A stretch of DNA of 45,679 bases from Actinomycetota bacterium. Its GTDB lineage: Bacteria; Actinomycetota; Thermoleophilia; Gaiellales; Gaiellaceae. The stretch covers positions 1-45,679 of the forward strand of contig JACCXC010000019.1 of assembly GCA_013697275.1 (NCBI GenBank), written 5' to 3'. A model generated the notes under the pieces. That model had not been told where the DNA came from. It saw only the letters and a program-made list of their open reading frames with translations, and searched no databases. Positions 28,113-35,941 of the stretch are shown one piece after another. Numbering within the stretch: position 1 is the first letter of the stretch; every line of letters begins with the position of its first letter. A program made the position numbers and the translations under genes.

Positions 28113-30688
28113 CTCTTAGCCTCGTTCCAGTCGTCGCCGACGCCGACGTCGACAGCGAGCGGCGGGTCGAGCGGGTAGGCGCCCACCAGCTCGGCGCGCA
28201 CGAGCTCCCGCACGGCTGAGAGCTCCACCTCGGGAACCTCCAGCAGAAGCTCATCGTGCACCTGAAGCACGAGCCGCGCCGCCCGGCCCTCGGCGCGCAG
28301 CCGCCGCTGGATCGACACCATCGCCGTCTTGATGATGTCCGCGGCCGTCCCCTGCATGACGAAGTTGACCGCGAGCCGCTCCCCGAACCCTCGCGTCTGG
28401 CGGTTCGAGGCGCGCAGCTCGGGCGCAGGTCGCCGGCGGCCGAGCAGCGTGGTCGAGTAGCCGTCCCGCATCGCCTGCTCGATCGTGCGCTGGATGAAGT
28501 CCTGCACGAGCGGGAAGCGCGCCAGGTAGGCGTCGATGTACTCCTGCGCCTGCTCACGCGGGATCTCGAGGTTCTCCGAGAGCCCGAAGGCCGAGATCCC
28601 GTAGATGATCCCGAAGTTGACCATCTTCGCCACGTTCCGCTGATCCTTCGTCAGCTCGGCCCGCGGGACGCCGAGCACCTCGGACGCCGTGGCGGCGTGG
28701 ATGTCCTCGCCACGCGCGAAGGCGTCGCGGAGCTTCGGCTCGCCCGAGACGTGGGCGAGGATGCGCAGCTCCACCTGCGAGTAGTCGGCGGAGAGGAGCC
28801 GGAAGCCCGGCTCGGCGACGAAGGCGCTCCGGATCTCGCGCCCGAGCTCGGTCCGGATCGGGATCGACTGCAGGTTCGGGTTGGTGGTCGAGAGCCGCCC
28901 GGTCGAGGCGACCGCCTGGTTGAAGGTCGTGTGGAGCCGGCCGTCCTCGCCGATCAGCTCGGGGAGCGGGCCGAGGTAGGTGTTTAGGAGCTTGGAGAGC
29001 TCGCGCCACTCCTCGATCACCTCGACGATCGAGTGCTCTCCGCGAATCGAGCGGAGCACCCGCGTGTCGGTCGAGTAGCCGGTCTTGCCCTTCCGGCCCG
29101 CGGTCAAACCCAGCTTTTCGAAGAGGATCCGCGCGACCTGCTGCGTCGAGCCGAGCATGAACTCCTCGCCGGCGAGCTCGTGCGCGCGGGCTTCGAGCTC
29201 CTCGACCCGGTCGGCGAGGCGTGCCGTGATCTCCCCCATCCGGTACGTGTCGATCCGAATGCCCACGTCCTCCATTTCCGCGAGAACAGCCGTCAGAGGG
29301 AGCTCGATCTCTCGGTAGAGACCGTCTTGGCCGCGCTCGGCGAGCTTGTCGCGAAGGGGCGGCGCGAGGCGAAGCGCGGCAGCCGCCTGGCGGACGAGCG
29401 CCTCGGTCTCCTCGTCGGCCGCCGGCACCGGCTTCAGCTCGATCCCGCGCTCCTCCGCCAGGTCGTCGAGGACGTAGGTCGGGCGGCCGGGGTCGACGAG
29501 GTAGGCCATGAGGAGCGTGTCGTCGGCGACGTCGATGCCGCGGCCGGCCGCCCGGCGAAGGAGCTTGGCGTCGTGGGCCACGAGCTTCGCGTCACGGAGC
29601 GCGCGTACGACGTCGACCCGCCACTCTCCGACGAGAACCTCGCCCTGCGCCAGCGCGAAGCGGCCGTCGACGACCTGGATCGCAGCCTCCCCGCTCACCG
29701 CTTGCGGAACGGCCTCGCGCCACAGCACCTCGACCCCTTCGACGACGGGCGCGGAGGAAGGCAGCGCAGCATCGAGCTCGTCGACACGGCGCAGCAGATT
29801 CCGAAACTCGAAGCGGCGGAAGATCTCCTTGAGCTGCGAGCGGTCGGGTGGCGAAAGGACGAGGCTCTCCGGATCGCAGTCGAGCTCGAGGTCGCGGCGC
29901 ATCGTGGCGAGCTCCTTCGAGAAGCGCGCCTGGTCGGCGTGCTCGCGGATCGCCTTCCCGCGGGCGGGCGAAAGCTCAGCGGCGTGCTCGATCACGGCCT
30001 CGAGGGACCCGTACTGGGCGAGAAGCTGCCCGGCGGTCTTGTCGCCGATCCCGGGGATGCCGGGGATGTTGTCCGAGGTGTCGCCCTTCAGGCCGATGAA
30101 GTCGGGGATCAGCTCCGGCCCGATCCCGTAACGGGAAAACACCCGCTCGGGCGTGTAGACGTGGACGTCGGCGACCCCCCGCGGAGTCATCATCAGCGCG
30201 ACGTTCTCCGAGACGAGCTGGAAGGCGTCCCGGTCGGTCGAGACGACCGTCGTCTTCATGGCCGCCTCGTCGGCCCGCGTTGCGAGCGTTGCGATCACGT
30301 CGTCCGCCTCCCAGCCCTCGAACTCGAGGTTCCGGTAGCCGAACGCCTCGACGATCGGCCGGAAGTGCGGGAACTGCTCGCGCAGGAGATCCGGCATCGG
30401 CCGCCGGTCGATCTTGTAGTCGGGGCTCGCCTCCTTGCGGTGCACCGGCTTCGTGTCCCACGCGACGGCAACCCCGCGCGGGCGGTAGTCCGAGAGGAGC
30501 TTGAAGAGCATGTTCGTGAAGCCGAGGAGCGCGTTCGTCGAGAAGCCTTCCGAGGTAGCAAGCTCCTCCGGGAGCGCGAAGAAGGCGCGGTAGGCCAGGT
30601 TGTTGCCGTCGACGAGGAAGAGCTCGGAGTCACGGGCGGGCCCGTCGTCGAGCTGGAGCTCGGCCCCCGTCAGCGTCTTCGGCGACAT
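28109..30688 (-). CDS. polA: DNA polymerase I
   Basis: Repair and Okazaki-fragment polymerase, 859 residues. N-terminal 5' nuclease: FLVDGNNLAYRAFFALP, VAVAWDTKP, EGWEADDVIATLA, STDRDAFQLV and DFIGLKGDTSDNIPGIPGIG. The middle region (about residues 320-470) keeps a 3'-5' exonuclease fold remnant but lacks the DxE start motif, so proofreading is probably absent, as in several Gram-positive Pol I enzymes. Polymerase motifs: A DYSQVELRILAH, B RNVAKMVNFGIIYG, C VLQVHDELLLE. ATG 30688 is 8 nt from a TACAGT box; the longer upstream frame is not conserved. Confidence 0.97.
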   Translation of the reverse strand: MSPKTLTGAELQLDDGPARDSELFLVDGNNLAYRAFFALPEELATSEGFSTNALLGFTNMLFKLLSDYRPRGVAVAWDTKPVHRKEASPDYKIDRRPMPDLLREQFPHFRPIVEAFGYRNLEFEGWEADDVIATLATRADEAAMKTTVVSTDRDAFQLVSENVALMMTPRGVADVHVYTPERVFSRYGIGPELIPDFIGLKGDTSDNIPGIPGIGDKTAGQLLAQYGSLEAVIEHAAELSPARGKAIREHADQARFSKELATMRRDLELDCDPESLVLSPPDRSQLKEIFRRFEFRNLLRRVDELDAALPSSAPVVEGVEVLWREAVPQAVSGEAAIQVVDGRFALAQGEVLVGEWRVDVVRALRDAKLVAHDAKLLRRAAGRGIDVADDTLLMAYLVDPGRPTYVLDDLAEERGIELKPVPAADEETEALVRQAAAALRLAPPLRDKLAERGQDGLYREIELPLTAVLAEMEDVGIRIDTYRMGEITARLADRVEELEARAHELAGEEFMLGSTQQVARILFEKLGLTAGRKGKTGYSTDTRVLRSIRGEHSIVEVIEEWRELSKLLNTYLGPLPELIGEDGRLHTTFNQAVASTGRLSTTNPNLQSIPIRTELGREIRSAFVAEPGFRLLSADYSQVELRILAHVSGEPKLRDAFARGEDIHAATASEVLGVPRAELTKDQRNVAKMVNFGIIYGISAFGLSENLEIPREQAQEYIDAYLARFPLVQDFIQRTIEQAMRDGYSTTLLGRRRPAPELRASNRQTRGFGERLAVNFVMQGTAADIIKTAMVSIQRRLRAEGRAARLVLQVHDELLLEVPEVELSAVRELVRAELVGAYPLDPPLAVDVGVGDDWNEAKS

Positions 30689-30696
30689 CGTTTCGA

Positions 30697-30702
30697 ACTG
30701 TA
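30697..30702 (-). promoter_or_regulatory. Near-leaderless -10 box for polA
   Basis: TACAGT on the minus strand, 8 nt before ATG 30688; the -35 region is weak. Confidence 0.4.
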
Positions 30703-30786
30703 TTCGGCACCGGCCTCTACCCGGTCGGCGCAGCCGCCGGTTCGCCCCCGCGTCCTCGGGGAGGCATCGAGGCGGGCCGATCTGAC

Positions 30787-30792
30787 TACGCT
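30787..30792 (+). promoter_or_regulatory. Leaderless -10 box for Rieske oxygenase gene
   Basis: TACGCT, 6 nt before ATG 30799, placing the expected +1 at the A of ATG. Same hexamer as the ggt and tRNA-Leu -10 boxes. Confidence 0.45.
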
Positions 30793-30798
30793 CCGTCC

Positions 30799-31884
30799 AT
30801 GGACGTCGCGGCGGCGATTCGCGAGGGTTACACGCTCCCGGGCGCGTGGTACACGGACGATTCCGTCTTCGCCGAGGAGCGGCGGCGCATCTTCCACCGC
30901 ACATGGCAGTACGCGGGCCCGGCGGCCGCCGTTGCCGAGCCGGGCGATTTCCTCACGCACCGAACGGGAGCCGTGCCCCTCGTCGTCGTCCGCGATACGG
31001 ACGGCGCGTTGAACGCCTTCGTGAACGTCTGCCGCCACCGCGGAGCGGAGGTCGTCCTCGCCGAGCGGGGGAACCGCAAGACCCTCCAGTGCCACTACCA
31101 CGCGTGGACGTACGGGCTCGACGGATGCCTGCGGGCGGCCCCCGGCGAGAAGGAGCAGGTCGACTTCGACCGCAGCGAGTTCTCGCTCGTGCGCGTGCAG
31201 GCGGAGACGTGGGGACCGTTTCTCTTCGTGAATCCCGTCGCCGGGGCGCCCCCACTCGCCGAGACGCTCGGTGAGCTCCCGGCGATCGTGAACGCGTCGG
31301 GGCTCGACTTCGACGGGCTGCAGCTCCGGGAGACAGCCGAGTACGACACGGCCGCGAACTGGAAGGCGATCGTCGACAACCAGCTCGAGTGCTACCACTG
31401 CCCGGTCGCCCACCCCGCCTTCGCGGCCCTCGTCGACACCGACGACTACACGACCGAGGAGTTCCCGACGTTCACCGTTCAGCGCGGCCGCGTGCGGGAC
31501 TCCGCGCGGGGGGGCGACGGTCCGTACCGGATCAGTGCGGGCGTCGACGAGAGCTTCTACGTGTTCCTCTGGCCGAACTTCGCGCTCAACGTCTATCCAG
31601 GGCCGGGCAACGTCTCCGTGAACGTCTTTCTCCCACTCGAGCCCGGCCGCACGCTCGCGCGCTACCACTACTACTTTGCCGACGCGGTCTCAGACGACGA
31701 CCTCGCGGAGTTCGTCGGCTTCATCGACCAGGTGCAGCGAGAGGACATCGTCCTCGTCGAGTCGGTCCAGCGCGGTCTCGGCTCCGGCTTCTACGACCGG
31801 GGGAAGCTCTTCGCCGGCCGCGAGGACGCGCTCCGGTACTTCCAGCGGCTCGTCGCGGGCGCGCTGGCTACCGGGCGCCGCTAG
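30799..31884 (+). CDS. Rieske non-heme iron oxygenase, alpha-subunit type
   Basis: 361 residues. The Rieske [2Fe-2S] site is Cys78-x-His80 in NVCRHRGAEVV and Cys98-x2-His101 in LQCHYHAWTYG. The catalytic mononuclear iron site is in DNQLECYHCPVAHPAF (His200, His205) with the bridging Asp193, and a C-terminal Asp in QVQREDIVLVESVQRGL. The pattern resembles ring-hydroxylating/choline- and carnitine-monooxygenase-like enzymes that act on quaternary amines or aromatic acids; no reductase or ferredoxin gene is adjacent, so the substrate cannot be deduced. Divergent from polA, convergent with livF with interlocked stops (CTAG). Confidence 0.9.
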   Translation: MDVAAAIREGYTLPGAWYTDDSVFAEERRRIFHRTWQYAGPAAAVAEPGDFLTHRTGAVPLVVVRDTDGALNAFVNVCRHRGAEVVLAERGNRKTLQCHYHAWTYGLDGCLRAAPGEKEQVDFDRSEFSLVRVQAETWGPFLFVNPVAGAPPLAETLGELPAIVNASGLDFDGLQLRETAEYDTAANWKAIVDNQLECYHCPVAHPAFAALVDTDDYTTEEFPTFTVQRGRVRDSARGGDGPYRISAGVDESFYVFLWPNFALNVYPGPGNVSVNVFLPLEPGRTLARYHYYFADAVSDDDLAEFVGFIDQVQREDIVLVESVQRGLGSGFYDRGKLFAGREDALRYFQRLVAGALATGRR

Positions 31885-32699
31885 TCCATGCCCAGGTAGG
31901 CCTTCTGAACCTGCTCGTTCTTGGCCAGAGCCTTGGCGTCGTCCGTCAGGGCGATATGCCCCGTCTCCATCACGTAGCCGCGATGAGCGACGTCGAGCGC
32001 CATCATGGCGTTCTGCTCGACGAGGAGGATCGGCGTGCCCTGCTGGTTGATCTCCTTGACGATCTCGAAGATCCGCTCGACGAAGATTGGGGCGAGGCCC
32101 ATCGAGGGCTCGTCCAGCATGACGAGCTTCGGGCGCGCCATCAGCGCGCGGCCCATCGCCACCATCTGCTGCTCGCCGCCCGAAAGCGTCCCCGCACGCT
32201 GGGTCTTTCGCTCGGCGAGGCGCGGGAAGAGAGCATAGACCCGGTCGAGGTCTTCCTTGAAATTCTGGCGGTCGGTGCGCTGGAACGCCCCCATCTCGAG
32301 GTTCTCGAGCACGCTCATGTGCGGGAAGAGCCGGCGGCCTTCCGGAGACTGCGAGATGCCCATCTTCACGATCGAGTGCGCCGGGTCGTTCGTGATGTCC
32401 TTGCCCTGGAAGACGATTCGTCCCTTGCGCGGGTTGTTCAGTCCGTTGATCGACCGGAGGGTCGTCGACTTGCCTGCCCCGTTCGCGCCGATGAGCGTGA
32501 CGATCTCGCCCTCACGCACCTGGAGGCTGATCCCCTTGAGCGCGTGGATCGAGCCGTAATAGGTGTGGATGTCCGTGACCTCGAGGATCACGCCGTCGCG
32601 ACCCCCGTTTGCCCGCTGCTGCTGCGGCGGAGCCTGGGTCTCGGGCTGAGGTGCCGGGCTCTCGGCCGCCCGCTCGGGAGGCGGAGTCTGCTCGCTCAC
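31881..32699 (-). CDS. livF: Branched-chain amino acid type ABC transporter ATP-binding protein LivF
   Basis: 272 residues, cytoplasmic ATPase. Walker A GANGAGKSTTLR, Q-loop MGISQSPEGRRLFPHMSVLEN, signature LSGGEQQMVAMGRAL, Walker B KLVMLDEPSMGLAP, H-loop ILLVEQNAMMAL, and the C-terminal KAYLGMD typical of LivF. An unusual Pro/Gln-rich N-terminal extension (MSEQTPPPERAAESPAPQPE and onward, about 35 residues) precedes the domain; an internal start cannot be excluded but GTG 32699 overlaps the livG stop. Last gene of livK-H-M-G-F. Confidence 0.94.
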   Translation of the reverse strand: MSEQTPPPERAAESPAPQPETQAPPQQQRANGGRDGVILEVTDIHTYYGSIHALKGISLQVREGEIVTLIGANGAGKSTTLRSINGLNNPRKGRIVFQGKDITNDPAHSIVKMGISQSPEGRRLFPHMSVLENLEMGAFQRTDRQNFKEDLDRVYALFPRLAERKTQRAGTLSGGEQQMVAMGRALMARPKLVMLDEPSMGLAPIFVERIFEIVKEINQQGTPILLVEQNAMMALDVAHRGYVMETGHIALTDDAKALAKNEQVQKAYLGMD

Positions 32700-33490
32700 G
32701 CGACGGCCGCCTTGCCGAGGTAGGCCTCGATCACGCGGGCGTCCTTCTGGATCTCCTGCGGGGCGCCCTCGGCGATCTTCTCGCCGTAGTCGAGCACGGT
32801 GACGCGGTCGGAGATGCCCATGACGACCTTCATGTCGTGCTCGATCATGAGGACGGTCAGGTCGCGCTCCTCGCGGAGCTTCGCGGTGAAGTCCGTGAAG
32901 GCGGCGGTCTCCTGCGGGTTCATTCCGGCCGTGGGCTCGTCGAGCAGGAGGAGCTTCGGCTCGGTCGCGAGCGCCCGCGCAACCTCGAGGCGGCGCTGGT
33001 CGCCGTAGGGGAGGTTCCGGGCGAGCTGGTCGTCTCGTCCCTTCAGCCCCGAGAACTGGAGCAGCTCCCGGGCCCGCTCGCGCGCCTCGCGCTCCTCGCG
33101 GCGGATCCCCGGGGTGCGGATGACGGAGCGGATGATCCCGAAGGGCGCGCGGGCGGACGAAAGCCGCGAGTGCATCCCGACCATGACGTTCTCGAGCGAG
33201 GTCATTTGCTGGAAGAGGCGGATGTTCTGGAAGGTCCGCCCCACGCCGCGCTCGGTGATCGCGTGCGGCGGCTTCCCCGTCACGTTGTCGCCGTTGAAGA
33301 TCACGGTTCCGGCGGTCGGCTTGTAGACGCCGGTCAGCATGTTGAAGAAGGTCGTCTTTCCGGCCCCGTTCGGCCCGATCAGGCTGACGATCGACCGCTC
33401 GGGGATCACGAAGTCGACGTCGTTCACGGCCAACAGGCCGCCGAACTCCTTGCGGATCTGGGTCGCCTCGAGGAGCATGGCGCCGGCCAT
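32696..33490 (-). CDS. livG: Branched-chain amino acid type ABC transporter ATP-binding protein LivG
   Basis: 264 residues. Walker A GPNGAGKTTFFNMLTG, the LivG-specific VGRTFQNIRLFQQMTSLENV, signature LPYGDQRRLEVARALA (LPYG form), Walker B LLLLDEPTAGMNPQET, and H-loop VLMIEHDMKVVMGISDRV. Ends with VIEAYLGKAAVA as usual. The ATG overlaps the livM stop by one base (TGATG) and the stop overlaps livF, so the two ATPases are translationally coupled. Confidence 0.95.
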   Translation of the reverse strand: MAGAMLLEATQIRKEFGGLLAVNDVDFVIPERSIVSLIGPNGAGKTTFFNMLTGVYKPTAGTVIFNGDNVTGKPPHAITERGVGRTFQNIRLFQQMTSLENVMVGMHSRLSSARAPFGIIRSVIRTPGIRREEREARERARELLQFSGLKGRDDQLARNLPYGDQRRLEVARALATEPKLLLLDEPTAGMNPQETAAFTDFTAKLREERDLTVLMIEHDMKVVMGISDRVTVLDYGEKIAEGAPQEIQKDARVIEAYLGKAAVA

Positions 33491-34764
33491 CAGCGGCTCG
33501 CCCCGTAGACGCTCTCGTCCTGGACGCCTTCCTCCATCTCGAGCTTGCGCCGTCGCTCGGGTATCAGCCCGGTCGGGCGGAAGAGCATCATCAGCACGAT
33601 GATCACGCCGTAGATCCCGAACTGGTACTTCGCCACCTCGAAGTCGAGCGGAGTCTGCCGTTTGAGGTACGTGCCGATGTTCGCGAGCCCCTCAACGTTC
33701 AGCCAGGCGAGGATCGAGCCCGCGGTGACGACGCCCCAGACGCTGCCCATCCCGCCGAGCACGACCATGCAGAGCAGGAAAACGGAGATGTTGAAGTAGA
33801 ACTCGCTCGGGAAGGCGCCCGACTTGAAGCTCGCGTAGTAGGCGCCCGCGATCCCGCCGAAGAAGGCCCCGAGCGCATAGGCCCAGGTCTTGGTGCGCAT
33901 GAGCGGAATGCCCATCGCGGCGGCGGCCGTCTCGTCCTCCCGGATCGCGATCCAGGCCCGTCCGAGGCGCGACTCGCGCAGCCGCACGCTGCAGAAGAGC
34001 GTGATGAGGAGTAGAGCGAGCGCCGCGTAGAAGAAGAGCTTCTCGCGGATGAACGACTGCTGGAAGTTGACCGGGAGCCCGCCCCACGCGCCGTTCAGGC
34101 CCTCGCCGAAGCCCGGCGAGTCGATCGGGTTGATCCCGAACGTGCCCGCGGTCAGGTTGAACCCGCCCAGGTTGTCCCCATTCCGGACGAACACGGGGAC
34201 GATCTCGCCGAACCCGAGCGTTACGATCGCGAGGTAGTCCCCACGCAGGCGCAGCGTCGGGAGGCCGATGATGATCCCGGCGAGTGCGGTCAGGAGCCCG
34301 GCGGCGAGGAGCACGATCCAGACGTTCACGTGGATCCCGTTCAGGTCGCGGGAGATTCCGGCCGAGCCGAAGTGGAAGCTGACCTGCTGGAAGTGGCCGG
34401 AGGCGAGCCAGCCGGCCGTGTAGGCGCCGACGGCGTAGAACGCCACGTACCCGAGGTCGAGCAGGCCCGCGTAGCCGACGACGATGTTCAGCCCGACGGC
34501 CATGATCACGAAGACGATCACGATCACGGCCGTCGAGACGCTCGGGAAGTTGATGATGACCGGGACGTTCGTGAACTCCGCGAGCCAGTTCTCGTGGTAC
34601 CACGGGTAGAGCACCGCGAGCAAGATCAGGATCGTTGCCGGGATCAGCGTGCGGGCCCGCTCGGGCAGCTGGTTCCAGCCGCGACCGGCAGCACCCATAC
34701 CGCTCCGCCCCTTCACGCGCTCCATGCGACTTTCCGAGCCACCTGTCTTTCCCGTCGTGGCCAC
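33490..34764 (-). CDS. livM: Branched-chain amino acid type ABC transporter permease LivM
   Basis: 424 residues with about ten membrane segments. Family motifs: GYAGLLDLGYVAFYAVGAYTA (after the second helix), LPTLRLRGDYLAIVTLGFGE, and the ATPase-contact region GRAWIAIREDETAAAAMGI. N-terminus is extended and hydrophilic (about 35 residues). GTG 34764 is one base after the livH stop. LSPTDI-like C-terminal FRPTGLIPERRRKLEM is typical. Confidence 0.93.
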   Translation of the reverse strand: MATTGKTGGSESRMERVKGRSGMGAAGRGWNQLPERARTLIPATILILLAVLYPWYHENWLAEFTNVPVIINFPSVSTAVIVIVFVIMAVGLNIVVGYAGLLDLGYVAFYAVGAYTAGWLASGHFQQVSFHFGSAGISRDLNGIHVNVWIVLLAAGLLTALAGIIIGLPTLRLRGDYLAIVTLGFGEIVPVFVRNGDNLGGFNLTAGTFGINPIDSPGFGEGLNGAWGGLPVNFQQSFIREKLFFYAALALLLITLFCSVRLRESRLGRAWIAIREDETAAAAMGIPLMRTKTWAYALGAFFGGIAGAYYASFKSGAFPSEFYFNISVFLLCMVVLGGMGSVWGVVTAGSILAWLNVEGLANIGTYLKRQTPLDFEVAKYQFGIYGVIIVLMMLFRPTGLIPERRRKLEMEEGVQDESVYGASR

Positions 34765-34765
34765 G

Positions 34766-35872
34766 TCAGGTTCCTTCTGCGGTTCGTTCGCCCAAGAGGC
34801 CCTCCGGGCGGAAGACCAGGATCGCGATCAGGATCCCGAAGATCACCGCCCTGGTCCAGTCGCTGGGCGCGCCGACGTCCGGGAAGAACCACGCGCCGTC
34901 GAGCGGATGGCCCCAGCGGAGGCCCTCGTTGAAGGCCTCGATCAGGCCGATGATCGTGGCGCCGAGGACGGCCCCGCTCAGGTTGCCGATCCCGCCGAGG
35001 ACGGCTGCCGTGAAGGCGAACAGCCCGAGCTGGAAGCCCGTGTCGTAGCGCATGTTGAACTGGAGGAGGAAGAGCAGGCCCGCGGCGGCCGCGAGGGCGC
35101 CCGCGAGCGCAAAGGTCACGGAGATCGTCCGGTTGACGTTGATCCCCATCATCGCCGAGGCGTCCTTGTCCTGAGCCGTGGCGCGCATGGCCTTGCCCTG
35201 GCGCGTCGAGCGGACGAACCAGGTCAGCGAGACGAGAAGCGGGACGACGATCAGAAGGACGATCAGCTTGTTCCACTGGTAGGCGAACGACCCGATCTCG
35301 ATCGCGTTCGAGCGCGGCAGGAGCTCGGTCGCGCCGTAGAACTCGACGTCGTAGACCGCGAGCCCGACGTTCTGGACGATGAACGACACGCCGACAGCGG
35401 TGATGAGTGGCGCAAGCCGCGGGGCGGTTCGCAGGCGGCGGTACGCGACCAGCTCGATCAAGGCGTTCCCGACCGCGAAGAGCGGCATCGTCAGGATGAG
35501 GCAGAGCAGGAGCGCGCCGATGATGATCACCATCGAGTCGTCGGAAGTGATGCCGAGGAACTTGCCGCTCAGCACGCTGAACGCGACGAGGCCCGAGAGG
35601 GCGAACACGTCGCCGTGCGCAAAGTTGATCAGCTGGAGAATCCCGTAGACGAGCGTGTACCCGAGCGCGACCAGGCCGTAGACGGCCCCGTTCGTGAGGC
35701 CGATGAAGAACACGTTCATGAAGTCGGCGGGGTCGCTGATCAGATTCCCGATCAGCCAGATGAAGACCAGCGCGACGAGCCCGAGACCGATCAGCGAGAG
35801 GATCCCGGGCCGTTTCGGCCCGAGAAGGGCCGCGAGCGCCGAGGGTGGTTCTCTACGAGCCTGGACTGAGAT
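34766..35872 (-). CDS. livH: Branched-chain amino acid type ABC transporter permease LivH (probable AUC start)
   Basis: Permease with family motifs NGAVYGLVALGYTLVYGILQ, INFAHGDVFALSGLVAF, and the ATPase-contact MRATAQDKDASAMMGINVN. ATG 35719 would give 317 residues and the usual N-terminus (MNVFFIGLTNGAVYG). However, the frame continues upstream with good codon usage and encodes an additional hydrophobic helix (GILSLIGLGLVALVFIWLIG). A perfect AGGAGG (35880-35885) lies 7 nt before an in-frame ATC at 35870-35872, and there is no ATG, GTG or TTG between. I therefore place the start at ATC 35872 (368 residues), with ATG 35719 as the conservative alternative. Confidence 0.85.
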   Translation of the reverse strand: MSVQARREPPSALAALLGPKRPGILSLIGLGLVALVFIWLIGNLISDPADFMNVFFIGLTNGAVYGLVALGYTLVYGILQLINFAHGDVFALSGLVAFSVLSGKFLGITSDDSMVIIIGALLLCLILTMPLFAVGNALIELVAYRRLRTAPRLAPLITAVGVSFIVQNVGLAVYDVEFYGATELLPRSNAIEIGSFAYQWNKLIVLLIVVPLLVSLTWFVRSTRQGKAMRATAQDKDASAMMGINVNRTISVTFALAGALAAAAGLLFLLQFNMRYDTGFQLGLFAFTAAVLGGIGNLSGAVLGATIIGLIEAFNEGLRWGHPLDGAWFFPDVGAPSDWTRAVIFGILIAILVFRPEGLLGERTAEGT

Positions 35873-35898
35873 AGCTAGTCCTCCTGGGAAGCGGCGGC

Positions 35899-35924
35899 GA
35901 GGGGAGGGCCGAAGCCCTCCCCTC
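35899..35924 (-). other. UUCG-loop hairpin between livK and livH
   Basis: Minus-strand RNA would form GAGGGGAGGGC-UUCG-GCCCUCCCCUC, an 11-bp perfect stem capped by a UUCG tetraloop, 17 nt after the livK stop and before the livH ribosome-binding site. No U-run follows. It is likely a 3' mRNA stabiliser or attenuator that keeps binding-protein levels above permease levels. Confidence 0.75.
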
Positions 35925-35941
35925 GTGCACCGGTTTTCTGC

